Assembly: GCF_019931275.1 (NCBI RefSeq) | Contig: NZ_JAIOTY010000002.1 | Coordinates: 62,001 to 126,000, forward strand | Source of the DNA: Nitratidesulfovibrio sp. SRB-5 | Lineage (GTDB): Bacteria > Desulfobacterota > Desulfovibrionia > Desulfovibrionales > Desulfovibrionaceae | Length of the DNA stretch: 64,000 nucleotides | Direction of reading: 5' to 3' | Shown here: positions 7,231 to 17,143 of the stretch, one piece after another | How positions within the stretch are numbered: position 1 is the stretch's first letter | Layout: each line of letters begins with the position of its first letter | Notes under the pieces: generated by a model | The model's input: the letters and a program-made list of their open reading frames with translations, nothing else | What the model was told of the DNA's origin: nothing | The model's database searches: none | Made by a program: the position numbers and the translations under genes

Positions 7231-9009
7231 CTAGCCGTCTTCGCGCATCTTGCGGATAAGCCCCTGCAACACGTGCGTCTGCTGGGCCATCTCGGCCACG
7301 GCGACGGCGGACTGGCGCATCACCTCGGCGGATTCGGCGGAAACCCGGCTGATGTCCTCGATGGACCGGTTGATTTCCTCGCTGGCGGCGGACTGCTCTT
7401 CGCTGGCCGTGGCAATGGACCGCACCTGGTCGGACACCGAGGCCGCCAGGTCCACGATGACCCCCAGCGATTCGCCCGATTCCGTGGCCAGGCGGGTCAC
7501 CTGCTGCACGTGCTGCACCGTGTCCTCCACATGCCCCACGTTGCGGCGGGTGCCGCTCTGGATGCCCGCGATGGCCTGCCCCACTTCCTTGGTGGCCAGC
7601 ATGGTCTTTTCGGCCAGCTTGCGCACCTCGTCGGCAACCACGGCGAATCCGCGCCCGGCGTCACCGGCGCGGGCCGCCTCGATGGCGGCGTTCAGCGCCA
7701 GCAGGTTGGTCTGGTCGGCGATGTCGTTGATCACGGTCATCACCCGGCCGATGTCCTCGGCCTGGCGACCCAGTTCGGCCATGTCGGCCTTGAGCTGGTC
7801 GGCGGTCTGCTGCACCTGTCCGATGCCCGCCACCACCTGGCGCACCACGTCCTGGCCGCTGACGGCCTTGTCGCGGGCGCTTTCGGCGGAACCGGCGGCT
7901 TCACCGGCGCTGCGCGCCACCTCAAGCACCGTGGCGTTCATCTCTTCCATGGCCGTGGCGGTCTCGGACACGCGCTGCATCTGGTGTTCCGCGCCCCGGC
8001 TGGCCTGTTCTATCTGTGCGGCCAGTTCCTCGGAGGCGGAACCGAGAACGCCGGTGACGCCCGTCAGGGTATCGGCGGCATGCAACATGCCGTCGCGCTT
8101 GGCAGATTCCGCCATGCGGCGGGCCGCTTCCGCCTCGGCGGATGCCTGCCGGGCCCGTTCCGATTCGGCGCGGGCCTCCGCCGAGCGGGAATCGGCCTCG
8201 CCTATCTTGTCCTTCAGCGTGGACACCATGCGGCACAGACATTCGGCCAGCACGCCCACTTCGTCACGGGCGTCCACGGCAAGGCATTCTTCCAGCGCCC
8301 CGCGCGATACGGCTTCGGAATAGGCAACGGTGCGCTTCAGCGGCACGGTGACCGACCGGGTGATGGCGATGGCGAATCCGGCCAGCACCAGCAGGGCCAG
8401 GGTGGTGGCCCCGGCCAGCCGGAACATGGTGTCGTCGTAGCTGGCGTCGGCTTCGGCATTATCCGCCTTGGCCGCCTGCTCGATGATTTCGGTCAGCTGG
8501 TTGATGACTTCGCGCATGGCCTCGAATTTCACGCCCACGTCGCCCAGCGAGCTTGCGGCGGCCTTCTGGCGCGCCGCCGGGTCGCCGGAAAGGGCGGCGT
8601 CCACCACGGCGCGCGAAAGGGGCATCCAGGTGGCGCGGGCTGCGTCGTACTGCGGAATGAGCGGCCTGGCCGGCTCGTCAAGGGGCAGCTTCTTGTACTT
8701 GTTCCAGCGTTCGTCCGACTGGCGCAGGTTGTCTTCGTATTCTTTCTTCAGTCGCTCGATAAGTTTCTTGTCCGCAGGATCTGCAAACAGCAGTGAGCGC
8801 TCGGCCACCAGCAACTGTTGCAGGTCACGGTCGGCCTGTATCAGAAAATTCAGGCCGGGCAGCCGGACGTTGGAAACGTCCTTCAGGTTTTCCTGTATGA
8901 CGCGCGCCCCCATCCAGCCTGCCATGCCAGCGGCGCCGATGAAGAAAAATGCCAGCAGCGAGAGGACGACAAGCCGGGTGGTAATGCCGAACTGGCGGAG
9001 GAATTTCAT
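7231..9009 (-). CDS. Methyl-accepting chemotaxis protein (4HB type)
   Basis: A 592-residue transmembrane chemoreceptor. TM1 spans about residues 10-33. A periplasmic helical region of about 165 residues resembles the four-helix-bundle ligand domain ([12 protein letters not shown], later [13 protein letters not shown]). TM2 lies near 200-220, followed by HAMP ([13 protein letters not shown]). The cytoplasmic signalling hairpin is clear, with its tip at [21 protein letters not shown] and [12 protein letters not shown], the CheA/CheW contact region. The protein ends without a CheR-docking pentapeptide. It would feed CheA to control flagellar rotation; its ligand is unknown. It is single, with terminator-like hairpins on both sides. 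The ATG at 9009 has a GAGGA sequence before it. Confidence 0.9.
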   Translation of the reverse strand: MKFLRQFGITTRLVVLSLLAFFFIGAAGMAGWMGARVIQENLKDVSNVRLPGLNFLIQADRDLQQLLVAERSLLFADPADKKLIERLKKEYEDNLRQSDERWNKYKKLPLDEPARPLIPQYDAARATWMPLSRAVVDAALSGDPAARQKAAASSLGDVGVKFEAMREVINQLTEIIEQAAKADNAEADASYDDTMFRLAGATTLALLVLAGFAIAITRSVTVPLKRTVAYSEAVSRGALEECLAVDARDEVGVLAECLCRMVSTLKDKIGEADSRSAEARAESERARQASAEAEAARRMAESAKRDGMLHAADTLTGVTGVLGSASEELAAQIEQASRGAEHQMQRVSETATAMEEMNATVLEVARSAGEAAGSAESARDKAVSGQDVVRQVVAGIGQVQQTADQLKADMAELGRQAEDIGRVMTVINDIADQTNLLALNAAIEAARAGDAGRGFAVVADEVRKLAEKTMLATKEVGQAIAGIQSGTRRNVGHVEDTVQHVQQVTRLATESGESLGVIVDLAASVSDQVRSIATASEEQSAASEEINRSIEDISRVSAESAEVMRQSAVAVAEMAQQTHVLQGLIRKMREDG

Positions 9010-9142
9010 GATTGTCCTCGAAAGTTACGTATTCGTGACTGACGCATGGATATCTTAACACAAGGGGAAGGTCCACACGCAAGTATAAACAGCGAGGTGT
9101 TCTCCGTGGCCTGCAGGAGGTTGCCCGGTCGCCGTAACAAAG

Positions 9143-9176
9143 GCGACCCGCCGCAGTGTGCGCTGCGGCGGGTCGC
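9143..9176. terminator. Hairpin downstream of the autotransporter gene
   Basis: A 14-bp perfect stem GCGACCCGCCGCAG / CTGCGGCGGGTCGC lies just after the autotransporter stop on its strand and before the chemoreceptor start. It probably terminates autotransporter transcription; a T run is lacking. Confidence 0.5.
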
Positions 9177-9203
9177 GGTAAGGCTTGATCTCTCTGAAAC
9201 GCT

Positions 9204-12140
9204 TCAGAACTCGTACTTCAGTTGCAGCGAGCCGCTCCAACCCTGACGCATGCCGACGTACCCCTGTGCGCCGAGGTCCACGGAAAAGCCGCCGTCCTCG
9301 ACGGGCTTCCACTCCAGGCCCAATTCGCCCACGCCGGTGTCTCCGGCCAGTGACGGGGCGGCCACACCTTGTCCGTTCACCGTGCTGCGCGCGGAACCGG
9401 CGAATTCGTGGTCCCACGCCGCGCCCACGTAGGGACGGACGTTGGCGGTAAGGTCGCGGCTCAGGCGTGCGCCCGCGCGCAGCCGTTGCGAGTCCACCGC
9501 GTCGAAATCCAGTTCGTCGCCAAGGACGGTTGCGGAACTGCCCTCGGTGCGGGTCCAGAAGTACTTGCCGTACATGTCGAGGTCGGTCCTTTCGTCCATG
9601 TCCCACACGTAGCCCAGGCCGCCGTGCGCGCCCACGTAGCCGGAGGTGGTCTGGTACGAGGCCCGGCCCAGGGCGGGGTTCAGGTCGTCGCTGCGGTAGG
9701 TGGTGTGCAGGCTGCCGGCGCGGGCCGAGGCTTCCGCGTACAGGCCCTTGAGCATGCCCTGCGTGGCCTCCAGCCGTGCCAGCAGGCCTCCGCCCTGATA
9801 GTTGCTGTCACCCCAGGCGTGAATGGAATCGTCGCCGCCGGGGCCGTCGTTGTAGCTGTCGTACGAGCCCACGCCCGCCTCGAAGAAAGGCCCGGCCACC
9901 AAGTCCGCGCCGTCCAGGCCGAAGCGCTTGGCAAGGCCCAGCATGATCGACACGCCCCGCGCGTCCACATGCGAACCGGTGGCATAGGTGGACATGCCGC
10001 CGGAGGTGGCGCCAAACCCGCCCCAGCCGCCTTGCGCGGCCCCGCCCGCGCTGGCCACGCGCGCCGTCTGCCGGGCGCTGGTCATGCCCTGCCCGCCAGC
10101 CAGGTCGCCGCCCTGGGTCAGGGCAGCCGCCCCGGCGGCCTGCCCTTCGGACGGGGATTTGCGGACGCCCTCATGGCTGTCGGATGCCGAACTCACCGTG
10201 GCCTCCAGGGCGTTGCCGCCTGTCACGCCCAGCGCGAATGCATACACCGTGGAAATGCCCTGCATGCCCGTGGTGGTGTTGGCAATGGTCGGGTCGGCCG
10301 TCAGGCCGCCTGCTCCGGTGGCCTTGATCAGGGTCACGGTATCGCCTGCGGACAGGGGCGTGCCGCCGCCCACGATGCCGACGCCCACGGTGGTGGCGGG
10401 CTTGCCGGTGGGGGTGCGGATATCCACGCCGCTGTCGTCGGTCACCGTGAGCACGGTGTCATTGGCGGCGATGGTGGACGGCAGGTAGAAGTGCAGGTTC
10501 TGGAAGTTTTCCAGTTTGTACACGGAGATGTCCTTGGTCCATGTTTCCAGCGTGTTGCCGGTGCGCACGTCGTCGGTCCCGGAGGGGCCGGCATAGCTGT
10601 AGCCACCACGGAGAATTGTGGTTGAACCGAAGGTGGGAGCGCCCTTGATGCGCACGGTATTGTCCGTGACGCTGCCGCCGCTGCCCATGCCGGACAGGCC
10701 GCCGTAGACGTCGCCGTTCACTGTGCCGCCGGATATTTCCACGGTGTTGCCTGTGGCGGAGCCGCCATTTGCGGCTTTGCCGCCGGTTACGTTGTCCGTC
10801 ACCACCGTGCTGTCGCCGCGAATTATCACGGTGTTGCCGGTGGCGGTGCCGCCATCGTTGGCGAGGCCCCCGTAAACGTTGCCCACCGTGCCGCCGGAGA
10901 TGTCCACGGTGTTGCTCACGGCATTGCCGGTGCCGCCGACGTAGCCTCCGTACACGCCGTTCACCGCGCCGCCGCTGATGCTTACGGTGTTGCGAGAGGC
11001 ATAGCCGCTGCCGCTGCCGACATAACCGCCGTAGGCGCCGTTGCTCACCTGCGTGGTGTTGCCGGTGCCTTCCGAGATGTTCACGTTGTTGGCCGAGGCA
11101 TCGCCGGTGTTGGTGCGTGCTCCGTAGATCTTTCTCACCGTGCCGCCAGTCATGGTCGCGTTGTTGCCCGCGGCGTAGCCAGTGCCGAATGCGACGAAGC
11201 CGCCGTACATGTTGTCCGCCGTGCCGAGGACCATGGTCACGCTGTTGGACGAGGCATCGCCGGAGCCGGAGCTGACGACGCCTCCGGAAATGTCGCTCGT
11301 CTCCACGTAGCCAAGGATGTTCACGATGTTCTCCGTGGCCCGGCCGGAGGAGGTGGAGCCCCCGAACACGTTCCCCACCGTGCCGCCGTAGATGGTCACG
11401 GTGTTCTCCGTGGCCCTGCCCGCGCCGGAGTCGACACGCCCGCCGTAGATGCTGCCGGTCACCGTGCCGCCGGACATGGTCACCGTGTTGCGCGATGCGG
11501 TGATCGAGGCGTCGGCGGCGTTGCCGACGAATCCGCCGTAGACGTCATAGTTCACCACGGCGCCATTTGGACTCCAGGCGCTGCCCAGGCCATTAATGGT
11601 CACGGTGTTGTCCAGGGCGCTGCCGGAGGCAGAGGCGCCGCCGTACACGCTCTCCACCGTGCCGCCATTTATGTTCACGGTGTTATATGAGGCCGCACTC
11701 GTGCCGGCAAGGACATGCCCGCCGAAGATGTACTCGCCGACCTGAGCGCCGTACAGGGTTACGATGTTTTGTTTGGCCTCGTCGCTCCAACTGCTGCCGC
11801 CGTAAACAGTGCCGGTCACCGTGCCGGTGGTCAGGATCACGGTGTTGGCCTGGACAAAGTTGCCAGTGCTTTGGCCGCCATAGACGTTGCCGGTGTACCC
11901 GCCATCAATGCCGACGTAGCTGGCCGTGTCGTATTGGCCGACGTAGGCGTTCATGACGGGGTTGTACGGGTCTGTCTGCTCGGTGCCGCCGGTGTTGGCG
12001 GCCCGCAGCGGCCCGCTCAGGGCCAGCAGGGCCAGCAGGGCCACGCCCACCACGATGACCAGTTGCGGTACGGAAAGGTAGCGTGCGCGGGGGGGCCTTG
12101 TGGCGGCATGCGCGGACTGTGGGGGAAAGGGCGGGAACAT
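9204..12140 (-). CDS. Autotransporter (type V secretion) with repetitive passenger
   Basis: A 978-residue outer-membrane autotransporter. The N-terminal signal peptide has a hydrophobic core at about 29-42 and a cleavage-like LRA-A at about 45-48. The passenger to about residue 580 is built of roughly 20-25-residue Gly/Thr/Asn repeats of the form NTVTISGGTVxGxVYGG, expected to form a right-handed beta-helix. After a linker rich in Gly/Ala, a C-terminal beta-barrel of about 270 residues ends with SLQLKYEF, where the terminal aromatic is the Bam recognition signal. The start at 12140 has AGGAGG six bases upstream. A LuxR-type regulator lies directly upstream on the same strand, separated by a terminator. 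No protease triad or RGD was noticed, so an adhesin-like role is only a guess. Confidence 0.85.
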   Translation of the reverse strand: MFPPFPPQSAHAATRPPRARYLSVPQLVIVVGVALLALLALSGPLRAANTGGTEQTDPYNPVMNAYVGQYDTASYVGIDGGYTGNVYGGQSTGNFVQANTVILTTGTVTGTVYGGSSWSDEAKQNIVTLYGAQVGEYIFGGHVLAGTSAASYNTVNINGGTVESVYGGASASGSALDNTVTINGLGSAWSPNGAVVNYDVYGGFVGNAADASITASRNTVTMSGGTVTGSIYGGRVDSGAGRATENTVTIYGGTVGNVFGGSTSSGRATENIVNILGYVETSDISGGVVSSGSGDASSNSVTMVLGTADNMYGGFVAFGTGYAAGNNATMTGGTVRKIYGARTNTGDASANNVNISEGTGNTTQVSNGAYGGYVGSGSGYASRNTVSISGGAVNGVYGGYVGGTGNAVSNTVDISGGTVGNVYGGLANDGGTATGNTVIIRGDSTVVTDNVTGGKAANGGSATGNTVEISGGTVNGDVYGGLSGMGSGGSVTDNTVRIKGAPTFGSTTILRGGYSYAGPSGTDDVRTGNTLETWTKDISVYKLENFQNLHFYLPSTIAANDTVLTVTDDSGVDIRTPTGKPATTVGVGIVGGGTPLSAGDTVTLIKATGAGGLTADPTIANTTTGMQGISTVYAFALGVTGGNALEATVSSASDSHEGVRKSPSEGQAAGAAALTQGGDLAGGQGMTSARQTARVASAGGAAQGGWGGFGATSGGMSTYATGSHVDARGVSIMLGLAKRFGLDGADLVAGPFFEAGVGSYDSYNDGPGGDDSIHAWGDSNYQGGGLLARLEATQGMLKGLYAEASARAGSLHTTYRSDDLNPALGRASYQTTSGYVGAHGGLGYVWDMDERTDLDMYGKYFWTRTEGSSATVLGDELDFDAVDSQRLRAGARLSRDLTANVRPYVGAAWDHEFAGSARSTVNGQGVAAPSLAGDTGVGELGLEWKPVEDGGFSVDLGAQGYVGMRQGWSGSLQLKYEF

Positions 12141-12190
12141 GGAAGCCTCCTGAGGTGTCGCGGGCGCTTTTTTCAACAGGTCGAGGCACG

Positions 12191-12236
12191 CAAAAATGCC
12201 CGATGCAGCCTAGGTGGCTAGCATCGGGCATTTTTT
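12191..12236 (-). terminator. Rho-independent terminator after the LuxR regulator
   Basis: The arms CAAAAATGCCCGATGC (12191-12206) and GCATCGGGCATTTTTT (12221-12236) form a 15-bp stem with A/T runs at the base, so it can act in both directions. On the minus strand it separates the regulator from the autotransporter, which therefore must have its own promoter in the short space to 12140, or depend on read-through. Confidence 0.8.
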
Positions 12237-12262
12237 GCGGCATCACCCGTTTCGGGTGATTC

Positions 12263-14782
12263 TCACGACAGCAGGCGCTTCATGTCTGACCGGGAGGACG
12301 TTCCGACTTTCTGGTAGGCGTTCTTGAGGTGGGTTTTCACCGTGTTCAGGCTGATGCACAGGTGCTGCGCGATTTCCCCGTAGGACAGGCCGTCCGCCAT
12401 CAGGCGGGCCACTTCGTCTTCGCGCGGGGATAGCCCGAAACGGCCCCGGGCGGAGTACAGCGCGTCCGCGACGGCGCGCCGTCCGGCTTCCAGCCGCTCC
12501 GCCAGCGAGAAGACGTCCGCAGCAAATGTCGGGGGCATTTCCGGGCATATGCCCGGGCGCATTTTTTTCAGCAGGGGGCCGATCCACGACCAGCATTCCG
12601 CAAAAGGCAAAAGCAGGCCGTCCGGCACGGCCAGGGCAAGGGCGGCGCGCAGGGAATCCGCTGCGGCGTCGCGTTTGCCCAGCATGAGCCAGGCGGCGGC
12701 GCCGTGCAGATGCCCGTAGGTCAGGGCCAGGGAATAGTTGAGGGCGGAAGCCAGGCCCAGGGCCGCTTCATTTTCGCCAAGCAGCAGTTCCGGCTTGCCG
12801 GACAGCAGCAGATAGCGGGCGCGGCACAATTCGGCAAAGGGGAGCACCTGGACGAAGAAACGCCTGGCCAGCGAGCCCGGCGTGGCCTCGCGCAGCCAGT
12901 GCGCCATCTCGTCCGGCTGGTGCAGCAGGCTCTTCAGGTAGGAACGGGCCATGTCCGCCGCCATCCGGTTGGCCCGCTGGGGGAATTGTCCCGCGATGCC
13001 GGTCAGGTTGTCCATGGCGTCGGCAAGGGCGGCGGCGTTGCCCCGCAGCAGGGCCACCCTGCCCAGAAGAAACTCCGCCCCGATGCCGATGCTGGCCTGC
13101 TCCCGCAGGGCGGCCTGGTGCCGGGCCTTGTAGCCGGAGATTTCCGCCGGGTCGGCATCGCCCCGGTGCAACCGGCATTCCGCCTCCATGAGTTCCGGGC
13201 CGCCCGCCCCGTGCCCCCCGGACAGGGCAAGATAGTGAGGGCAGTACGTCTGCATGTCCGCCAGTTCGCCGTCCAGCCGACCGGCCTCGCGGTGGAACAT
13301 GAAGAGCACGGACACATTGCCGAAGGTCCATGAATCGTCCAGCCGGACCATGGCCGTCTGCCTGCCCGCCAGTTGCAGCGCCTCCTGCATGCGCACGCCC
13401 ATGGCCGCGATGTCGTTGTAACAGGTGAAGGACTCCAGCAGCCGCAGTTCGCCGCGCAGGTAGTCCCGCTGGTGCGGTGCGAAAGGCTCCGTTTCAACGA
13501 TGTCGGCAAGCTCCGCGAAAAGGGCCCCGAATTCCTCGTGGCAGTTGGCGGACAGCAGGTCGAGGGCCAGCGCGATGGCGGAAAGCGGATGCATGGCCTT
13601 CATGGCCCGCGTGCTGTTGGCCGCGATGTCCCTGATCGCGGGGACATAGGCGACGCCGGGCATGTCCAGCAGCCCTTCGCCCTTCATTCCGGAAAGGTCG
13701 AGCGCCAGAATGCGCTCGTAGTCCCGCAGCCGGTAATAGAAGACGAAGGCGCGTTCCAGGTCGCCGGACCGGGCGCACCAGTGGCCAGCGGCAAGAAGCG
13801 CCTCGCGGCGAGTTTCTTCCGGCAGTTCGGCAAATATCCTGCGCGTGAAATCCAGCAGCGTGCTGTGCGGGTAGTACAAGCCCGAGGCAGGGTCGTGCCG
13901 GAGCATGGCATTGTGTTGCAGCGCCGCCCACGTTTCCTGGGGAAGGCGCGCCGTGCCCAGCAGAAACGCGGCCTGTTCCGCGGAAAAGGCGTCAAAGGGT
14001 GAAAGACGCAACAGGCACTCCTGCCCGGCCTCGTCCAGATTGTCCCAGACCACGTCCCGCAGCAGGCCGTCCACCCCGGAGTCATGGGCCTGGCTGGAGG
14101 CCGGGGCAAACGCCCCCCTTTCGTTCCAGCGCCGCAAATACAGTGTTGCCGCGATGATCCAGCCTTCGGCGCGGCGGTGCAGTTCCTGCGCCTGCGCCTC
14201 GTTGAGCGCAATGCCCGCCCTGGTCGCATATTCCCTGGACTCCGCCTCCGTCAGGCGAAGGTCGTCGGCGTTCAGGCGCAGGATGCCGGCCTTTTCATAG
14301 GGCAGGATGCGCGTTGCAACGGGCCGGGTGACGACGATCAGTCGCAGGTGCGCGGCTTCGTGTTCCAGAAAGGCCTTCCAGATCGGGGCAGGCACATGGG
14401 GTGCAAGGTGGTGAAAATCGTCAAGCACCAGCCAGAAGGGCGTGGAGCAGGGCAGTTCGCGCAGCAGCGAGGCCAGATGCCCGGCGCTGTCCTCGTCGGG
14501 CAGGCCAAAGGACAGCATGGCCCTGCCGGTGTGCGCATCGACCTTCTGCATGGTCTGGCAAAAGCGACGCCAGGCGGCCTGGGGCGATTCCTCGACGCAG
14601 ACATGCCGAACCCAGGTGGCGCCTTCGGGCAGGCGTTCGCGCAGATAGTTCTGTGCGATGGTGGTCTTTCCGTATCCGGACGGGGCCTCGATGAACACGC
14701 TGCGCATGTTCAGGGCTTCGTGCAGCCTGGCCTTTAGCCGGGGGGAAAAGTACGGAATATCGGTTCGGCGTGGACGTGCCAT
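12263..14782 (-). CDS. LuxR-family ATP-binding (MalT/LAL-like) transcriptional regulator
   Basis: An 839-residue regulator with the MalT-type layout. The N-terminal STAND NTPase domain has Walker A APSGYGKTT (33-41) and Walker B FWLVLDDFHHL (about 116-126). A long helical, TPR-like sensor region fills the middle. The C-terminal LuxR HTH is at about 775-835, from FGLSPREDEVARLMADG through SLNTVKTHLKNAY. Such proteins oligomerise on inducer and ATP binding and activate transcription. Being directly upstream of the autotransporter on the same strand, it is the natural candidate regulator of that gene; this is inference. The ATG at 14782 has only a weak ribosome binding site. The upstream 400 bases are unusually AT-rich for this genome. 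Confidence 0.85.
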   Translation of the reverse strand: MARPRRTDIPYFSPRLKARLHEALNMRSVFIEAPSGYGKTTIAQNYLRERLPEGATWVRHVCVEESPQAAWRRFCQTMQKVDAHTGRAMLSFGLPDEDSAGHLASLLRELPCSTPFWLVLDDFHHLAPHVPAPIWKAFLEHEAAHLRLIVVTRPVATRILPYEKAGILRLNADDLRLTEAESREYATRAGIALNEAQAQELHRRAEGWIIAATLYLRRWNERGAFAPASSQAHDSGVDGLLRDVVWDNLDEAGQECLLRLSPFDAFSAEQAAFLLGTARLPQETWAALQHNAMLRHDPASGLYYPHSTLLDFTRRIFAELPEETRREALLAAGHWCARSGDLERAFVFYYRLRDYERILALDLSGMKGEGLLDMPGVAYVPAIRDIAANSTRAMKAMHPLSAIALALDLLSANCHEEFGALFAELADIVETEPFAPHQRDYLRGELRLLESFTCYNDIAAMGVRMQEALQLAGRQTAMVRLDDSWTFGNVSVLFMFHREAGRLDGELADMQTYCPHYLALSGGHGAGGPELMEAECRLHRGDADPAEISGYKARHQAALREQASIGIGAEFLLGRVALLRGNAAALADAMDNLTGIAGQFPQRANRMAADMARSYLKSLLHQPDEMAHWLREATPGSLARRFFVQVLPFAELCRARYLLLSGKPELLLGENEAALGLASALNYSLALTYGHLHGAAAWLMLGKRDAAADSLRAALALAVPDGLLLPFAECWSWIGPLLKKMRPGICPEMPPTFAADVFSLAERLEAGRRAVADALYSARGRFGLSPREDEVARLMADGLSYGEIAQHLCISLNTVKTHLKNAYQKVGTSSRSDMKRLLS

Positions 14783-15441
14783 GGGATTTTGTCTGTATTT
14801 TTATGTGCAGTTGTCTGTATTTTTTAGCTATAGTTTGTTGTGTGCGGCTTTTCAAGCTTGCTGGAGAATGGCGGCATGATCATGTTTTTTATGTAATTTC
14901 CGGAGGTGATGGCATTGAGAACTGTATATTTTCTCAGTGTATTGTTCTATGGATGCGTTCAGTGGAGTGTATTGATTGTGTGTCATGGGTTCAAAAAATA
15001 AAATATGCAGACATGTTTATTTTGTTATTGTTGTTTTTTGGAGTCTTTTGCATGTCAATTTGTAACGTTTGATGGTGCTTTACTGTCGATGTGGCGATGA
15101 ATTTTTGTTTTACTCCATCGTTACGTTATGGGTGACGTTTTTTAAATTCGAAAATTTTCCATGAGTATGCCATGATTCTTGGTATACCGTGAAAACATGG
15201 GAAAAACATGGCCAGGTATGATGCGGCGTGGAAAATATCCCATGCCCGGTGTCCGCTGTGCAGAGAGTGTTGCTCCATTGGTTGCGACGTCCGGGGCGCA
15301 TGCCGGCATGCGGGGAATGGCGTGTCGTTTCCTGCGGCGGGAGGATGCCCGCCTCTGCGGTTCCGTCTGTATCGGACATCTTGAACGGCGGGACGAAGTG
15401 TGGTGCAATGCGCAACCCAATTTCCCCAGCGGAGGCTCCCC
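14783..15441. other. AT-rich intergenic region between divergent genes
   Basis: 659 bases between the divergent LuxR regulator and the lipoprotein protease. The part from about 14790 to 15190 is clearly AT-rich against the surrounding genome, with many T runs. A 100-codon frame at 14770-15072 is hydrophobic but Cys-rich and has no family character or ribosome binding site, so it is not called. The region probably holds both promoters and may be a binding region for a nucleoid protein or a remnant of transferred DNA. Confidence 0.5.
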
Positions 15442-16749
15442 ATGCGTTGTCGCAGCATCCTCGCCTGCCTGCTCCTGCTCTCCTGTCTGCCGCTTGTAGC
15501 CTGCATGAAGAAGGTGCGGGTGGACCCCGTTCCGGAGCCCGACCTGCGCCCCCTTGCGATGGACGCCAAGGTCCAGCCCATCACGATATACAGGCTTACC
15601 CTCAAGATACGCCGGGGCGAGGTGGTCGGAACGGCGGCCTATGACGGCCTGTGCATTCCGCGCGCCGTTACGTCTTCGCTGGGTGGTCGCGCAGAACTGA
15701 CACAGGACGAACTGGCCGAAGTGTTTCTGGAAGAGGCCGACGGCAACGGGTTCAAGGTGGTGGGCGACACGCGCGCCCTGTTCGATGACCCGGACAAGTC
15801 GAAGGCCAACCTGTGGGTAGGCGGCAATATTTCGGAAATCCGCAAGAACATCTGCTTTCCCATGCACGATTGGGGCAACCCCGTTCCCAGCAAGGGCGAA
15901 GCCAACATGGTGGTGGACTGGGAGGTGTTTTTGCCGGTGGACCGCCAGGTGGTGCTGCGGCGCACCACCACCGGCTACGGCAAGCTGGATTCGGCCACGG
16001 AAGGTGGCGGCGCCGAGGTGCTGCGCATGGCCTTTGCCCATGCCGCGCGGGGCCTGCTGGCGGATGAGGAGTTCCGCAAGCTGGTCACCACGCCCGCAGG
16101 TTCGGCGTATGTGGCGCCGCAACTGACGCAGGCGCAGGAACCCCGGCCCATGCTGACCGACGTGCGCGTGCGGGTGGCCGGTCCGGACACGCCCCGCGTG
16201 CCGCTGGACAGTGTGCGCCATTCCGCCGTGCTAGTGCAGATGGGGGATAGTCACGGCTCGGGCTTTGTCGTTACCGACGACGGCTACATACTGACCAACT
16301 ACCACGTGGTGGAAGAGTCGGAACGGGCGCGGGTGCGCTTTCAGAGCGGGGCATCTGTGGTGACTCGCGTGGTGGCGCGCGACAAGCGCCGCGACGTGGC
16401 CCTGCTGAAGGCCGACATGGAGGGGTTGCGACCACTGTATATACAGATGGCGGACGTGCCCACCGGAGCAGAGGTGTTTCCCGTGGGCGCGCCCATGTTG
16501 GAAACGTTGTCCGGCACCATTTCGCGCGGGATTGCAAGCGGGTACCGCAGGATGCCAGAAGGCAGGGTGCTGCAAAGCGATGCCACGGTCTTTGGCGGCA
16601 ACAGTGGTGGCCCGCTGGTGGATGGGAACGGCCATGTGGTGGCGATCACCGTAAGCGGCATGCAGGAGAACGGCGTGCCGATCGGCGTGAACTTCTTTAT
16701 CCCCATCACCGACGCCCTGAAAACGCTGGGCATTCCCGCCAGGCCCTGA
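15442..16749 (+). CDS. Lipoprotein trypsin-like serine protease (S1C/DegP-like)
   Basis: A 435-residue predicted lipoprotein. The signal peptide MRCRSILACLLLLSCLPLVAC ends in an LVAC lipobox, with Cys21 lipidated. Residues about 25-250 form a domain not recognised by eye. The protease domain covers about 258-435 with a complete triad: His288 in LTNYHVV, Asp318 in RRDVALLK and Ser388 in GGNSGGPL. No PDZ domain follows, unlike DegP/DegQ. It likely acts in the periplasm or at the inner face of the outer membrane on misfolded or specific proteins. The start has GGAGG 5-6 bases upstream. It is divergent from the LuxR regulator and followed by a hairpin at 16949. Confidence 0.85.
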   Translation: MRCRSILACLLLLSCLPLVACMKKVRVDPVPEPDLRPLAMDAKVQPITIYRLTLKIRRGEVVGTAAYDGLCIPRAVTSSLGGRAELTQDELAEVFLEEADGNGFKVVGDTRALFDDPDKSKANLWVGGNISEIRKNICFPMHDWGNPVPSKGEANMVVDWEVFLPVDRQVVLRRTTTGYGKLDSATEGGGAEVLRMAFAHAARGLLADEEFRKLVTTPAGSAYVAPQLTQAQEPRPMLTDVRVRVAGPDTPRVPLDSVRHSAVLVQMGDSHGSGFVVTDDGYILTNYHVVEESERARVRFQSGASVVTRVVARDKRRDVALLKADMEGLRPLYIQMADVPTGAEVFPVGAPMLETLSGTISRGIASGYRRMPEGRVLQSDATVFGGNSGGPLVDGNGHVVAITVSGMQENGVPIGVNFFIPITDALKTLGIPARP

Positions 16750-16948
16750 TCGGGGCTGACGTTGGTTGACACGTGCTGACGTGGTCTGGCGTGGCCTGAT
16801 GCGGGTTGGTTGCTGTCTGAAGCCGCGCGGGAGCATCCGTGCTGGTGGGGTGGGAACGGGCAGGGCGGCGCGGTCTAGGCGCGCAAACGCGGGTTTTCCG
16901 CCGCACGGGCGGGATGCATCAACAGCGCATGTGCAGGGAATATTCGGC

Positions 16949-16983
16949 AAGGGCCGGGCTGCGGGCAACCGCTCCCGGCCCTT
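16949..16983 (+). terminator. Terminator-like hairpin after the protease gene
   Basis: The arms AAGGGCCGGG (16949-16958) and CCCGGCCCTT (16974-16983) form a 10-bp stem, followed by CGATTCTTCT on the + strand. It probably ends the protease transcript, although it lies about 200 bases after the stop. Confidence 0.5.
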
Positions 16984-17013
16984 CGATTCTTCTGCAAAAA
17001 AGCCGTGTCCGGA

Positions 17014-17029
17014 TGTGACCGCGCTCACG
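17014..17029 (+). promoter_or_regulatory. CRP/FNR-family operator (HcpR-like?)
   Basis: TGTGA-N6-TCACG is a near-perfect match to the CRP/FNR-family palindrome TGTGA-N6-TCACA. Its centre is about 41.5 bases before the start site implied by a TATATA -10 at 17051-17056, the class II activator position. In Desulfovibrio the regulator HcpR binds a site of this form upstream of nitrosative-stress genes. Assignment to HcpR is inference. Confidence 0.5.
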
Positions 17030-17143
17030 GAAGGGGTCTGGGGTGGTGTCTATATAGGATCCGGACGGGCGGCATGTGGCCGCATCGCCCGCATCCGCCC
17101 GAACCCGCATGAGCCCGAACCCGCATCCGCAAGGAGACGCACC

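Larger units (their letters stand above)
16750..17143. other. Intergenic region upstream of the hemerythrin-like gene
   Basis: 394 bases without a gene. It holds the hairpin at 16949-16983, a CRP/FNR-type palindrome at 17014-17029 and a TATA-like -10 at about 17051-17056, listed separately. Nothing else was recognised. Confidence 0.6.

Noticed and set aside
14770-15072. Hydrophobic 100-codon frame in the AT-rich spacer
   Set aside because: No ribosome binding site, odd Cys-rich composition, and it starts opposite the LuxR gene start. Probably chance.
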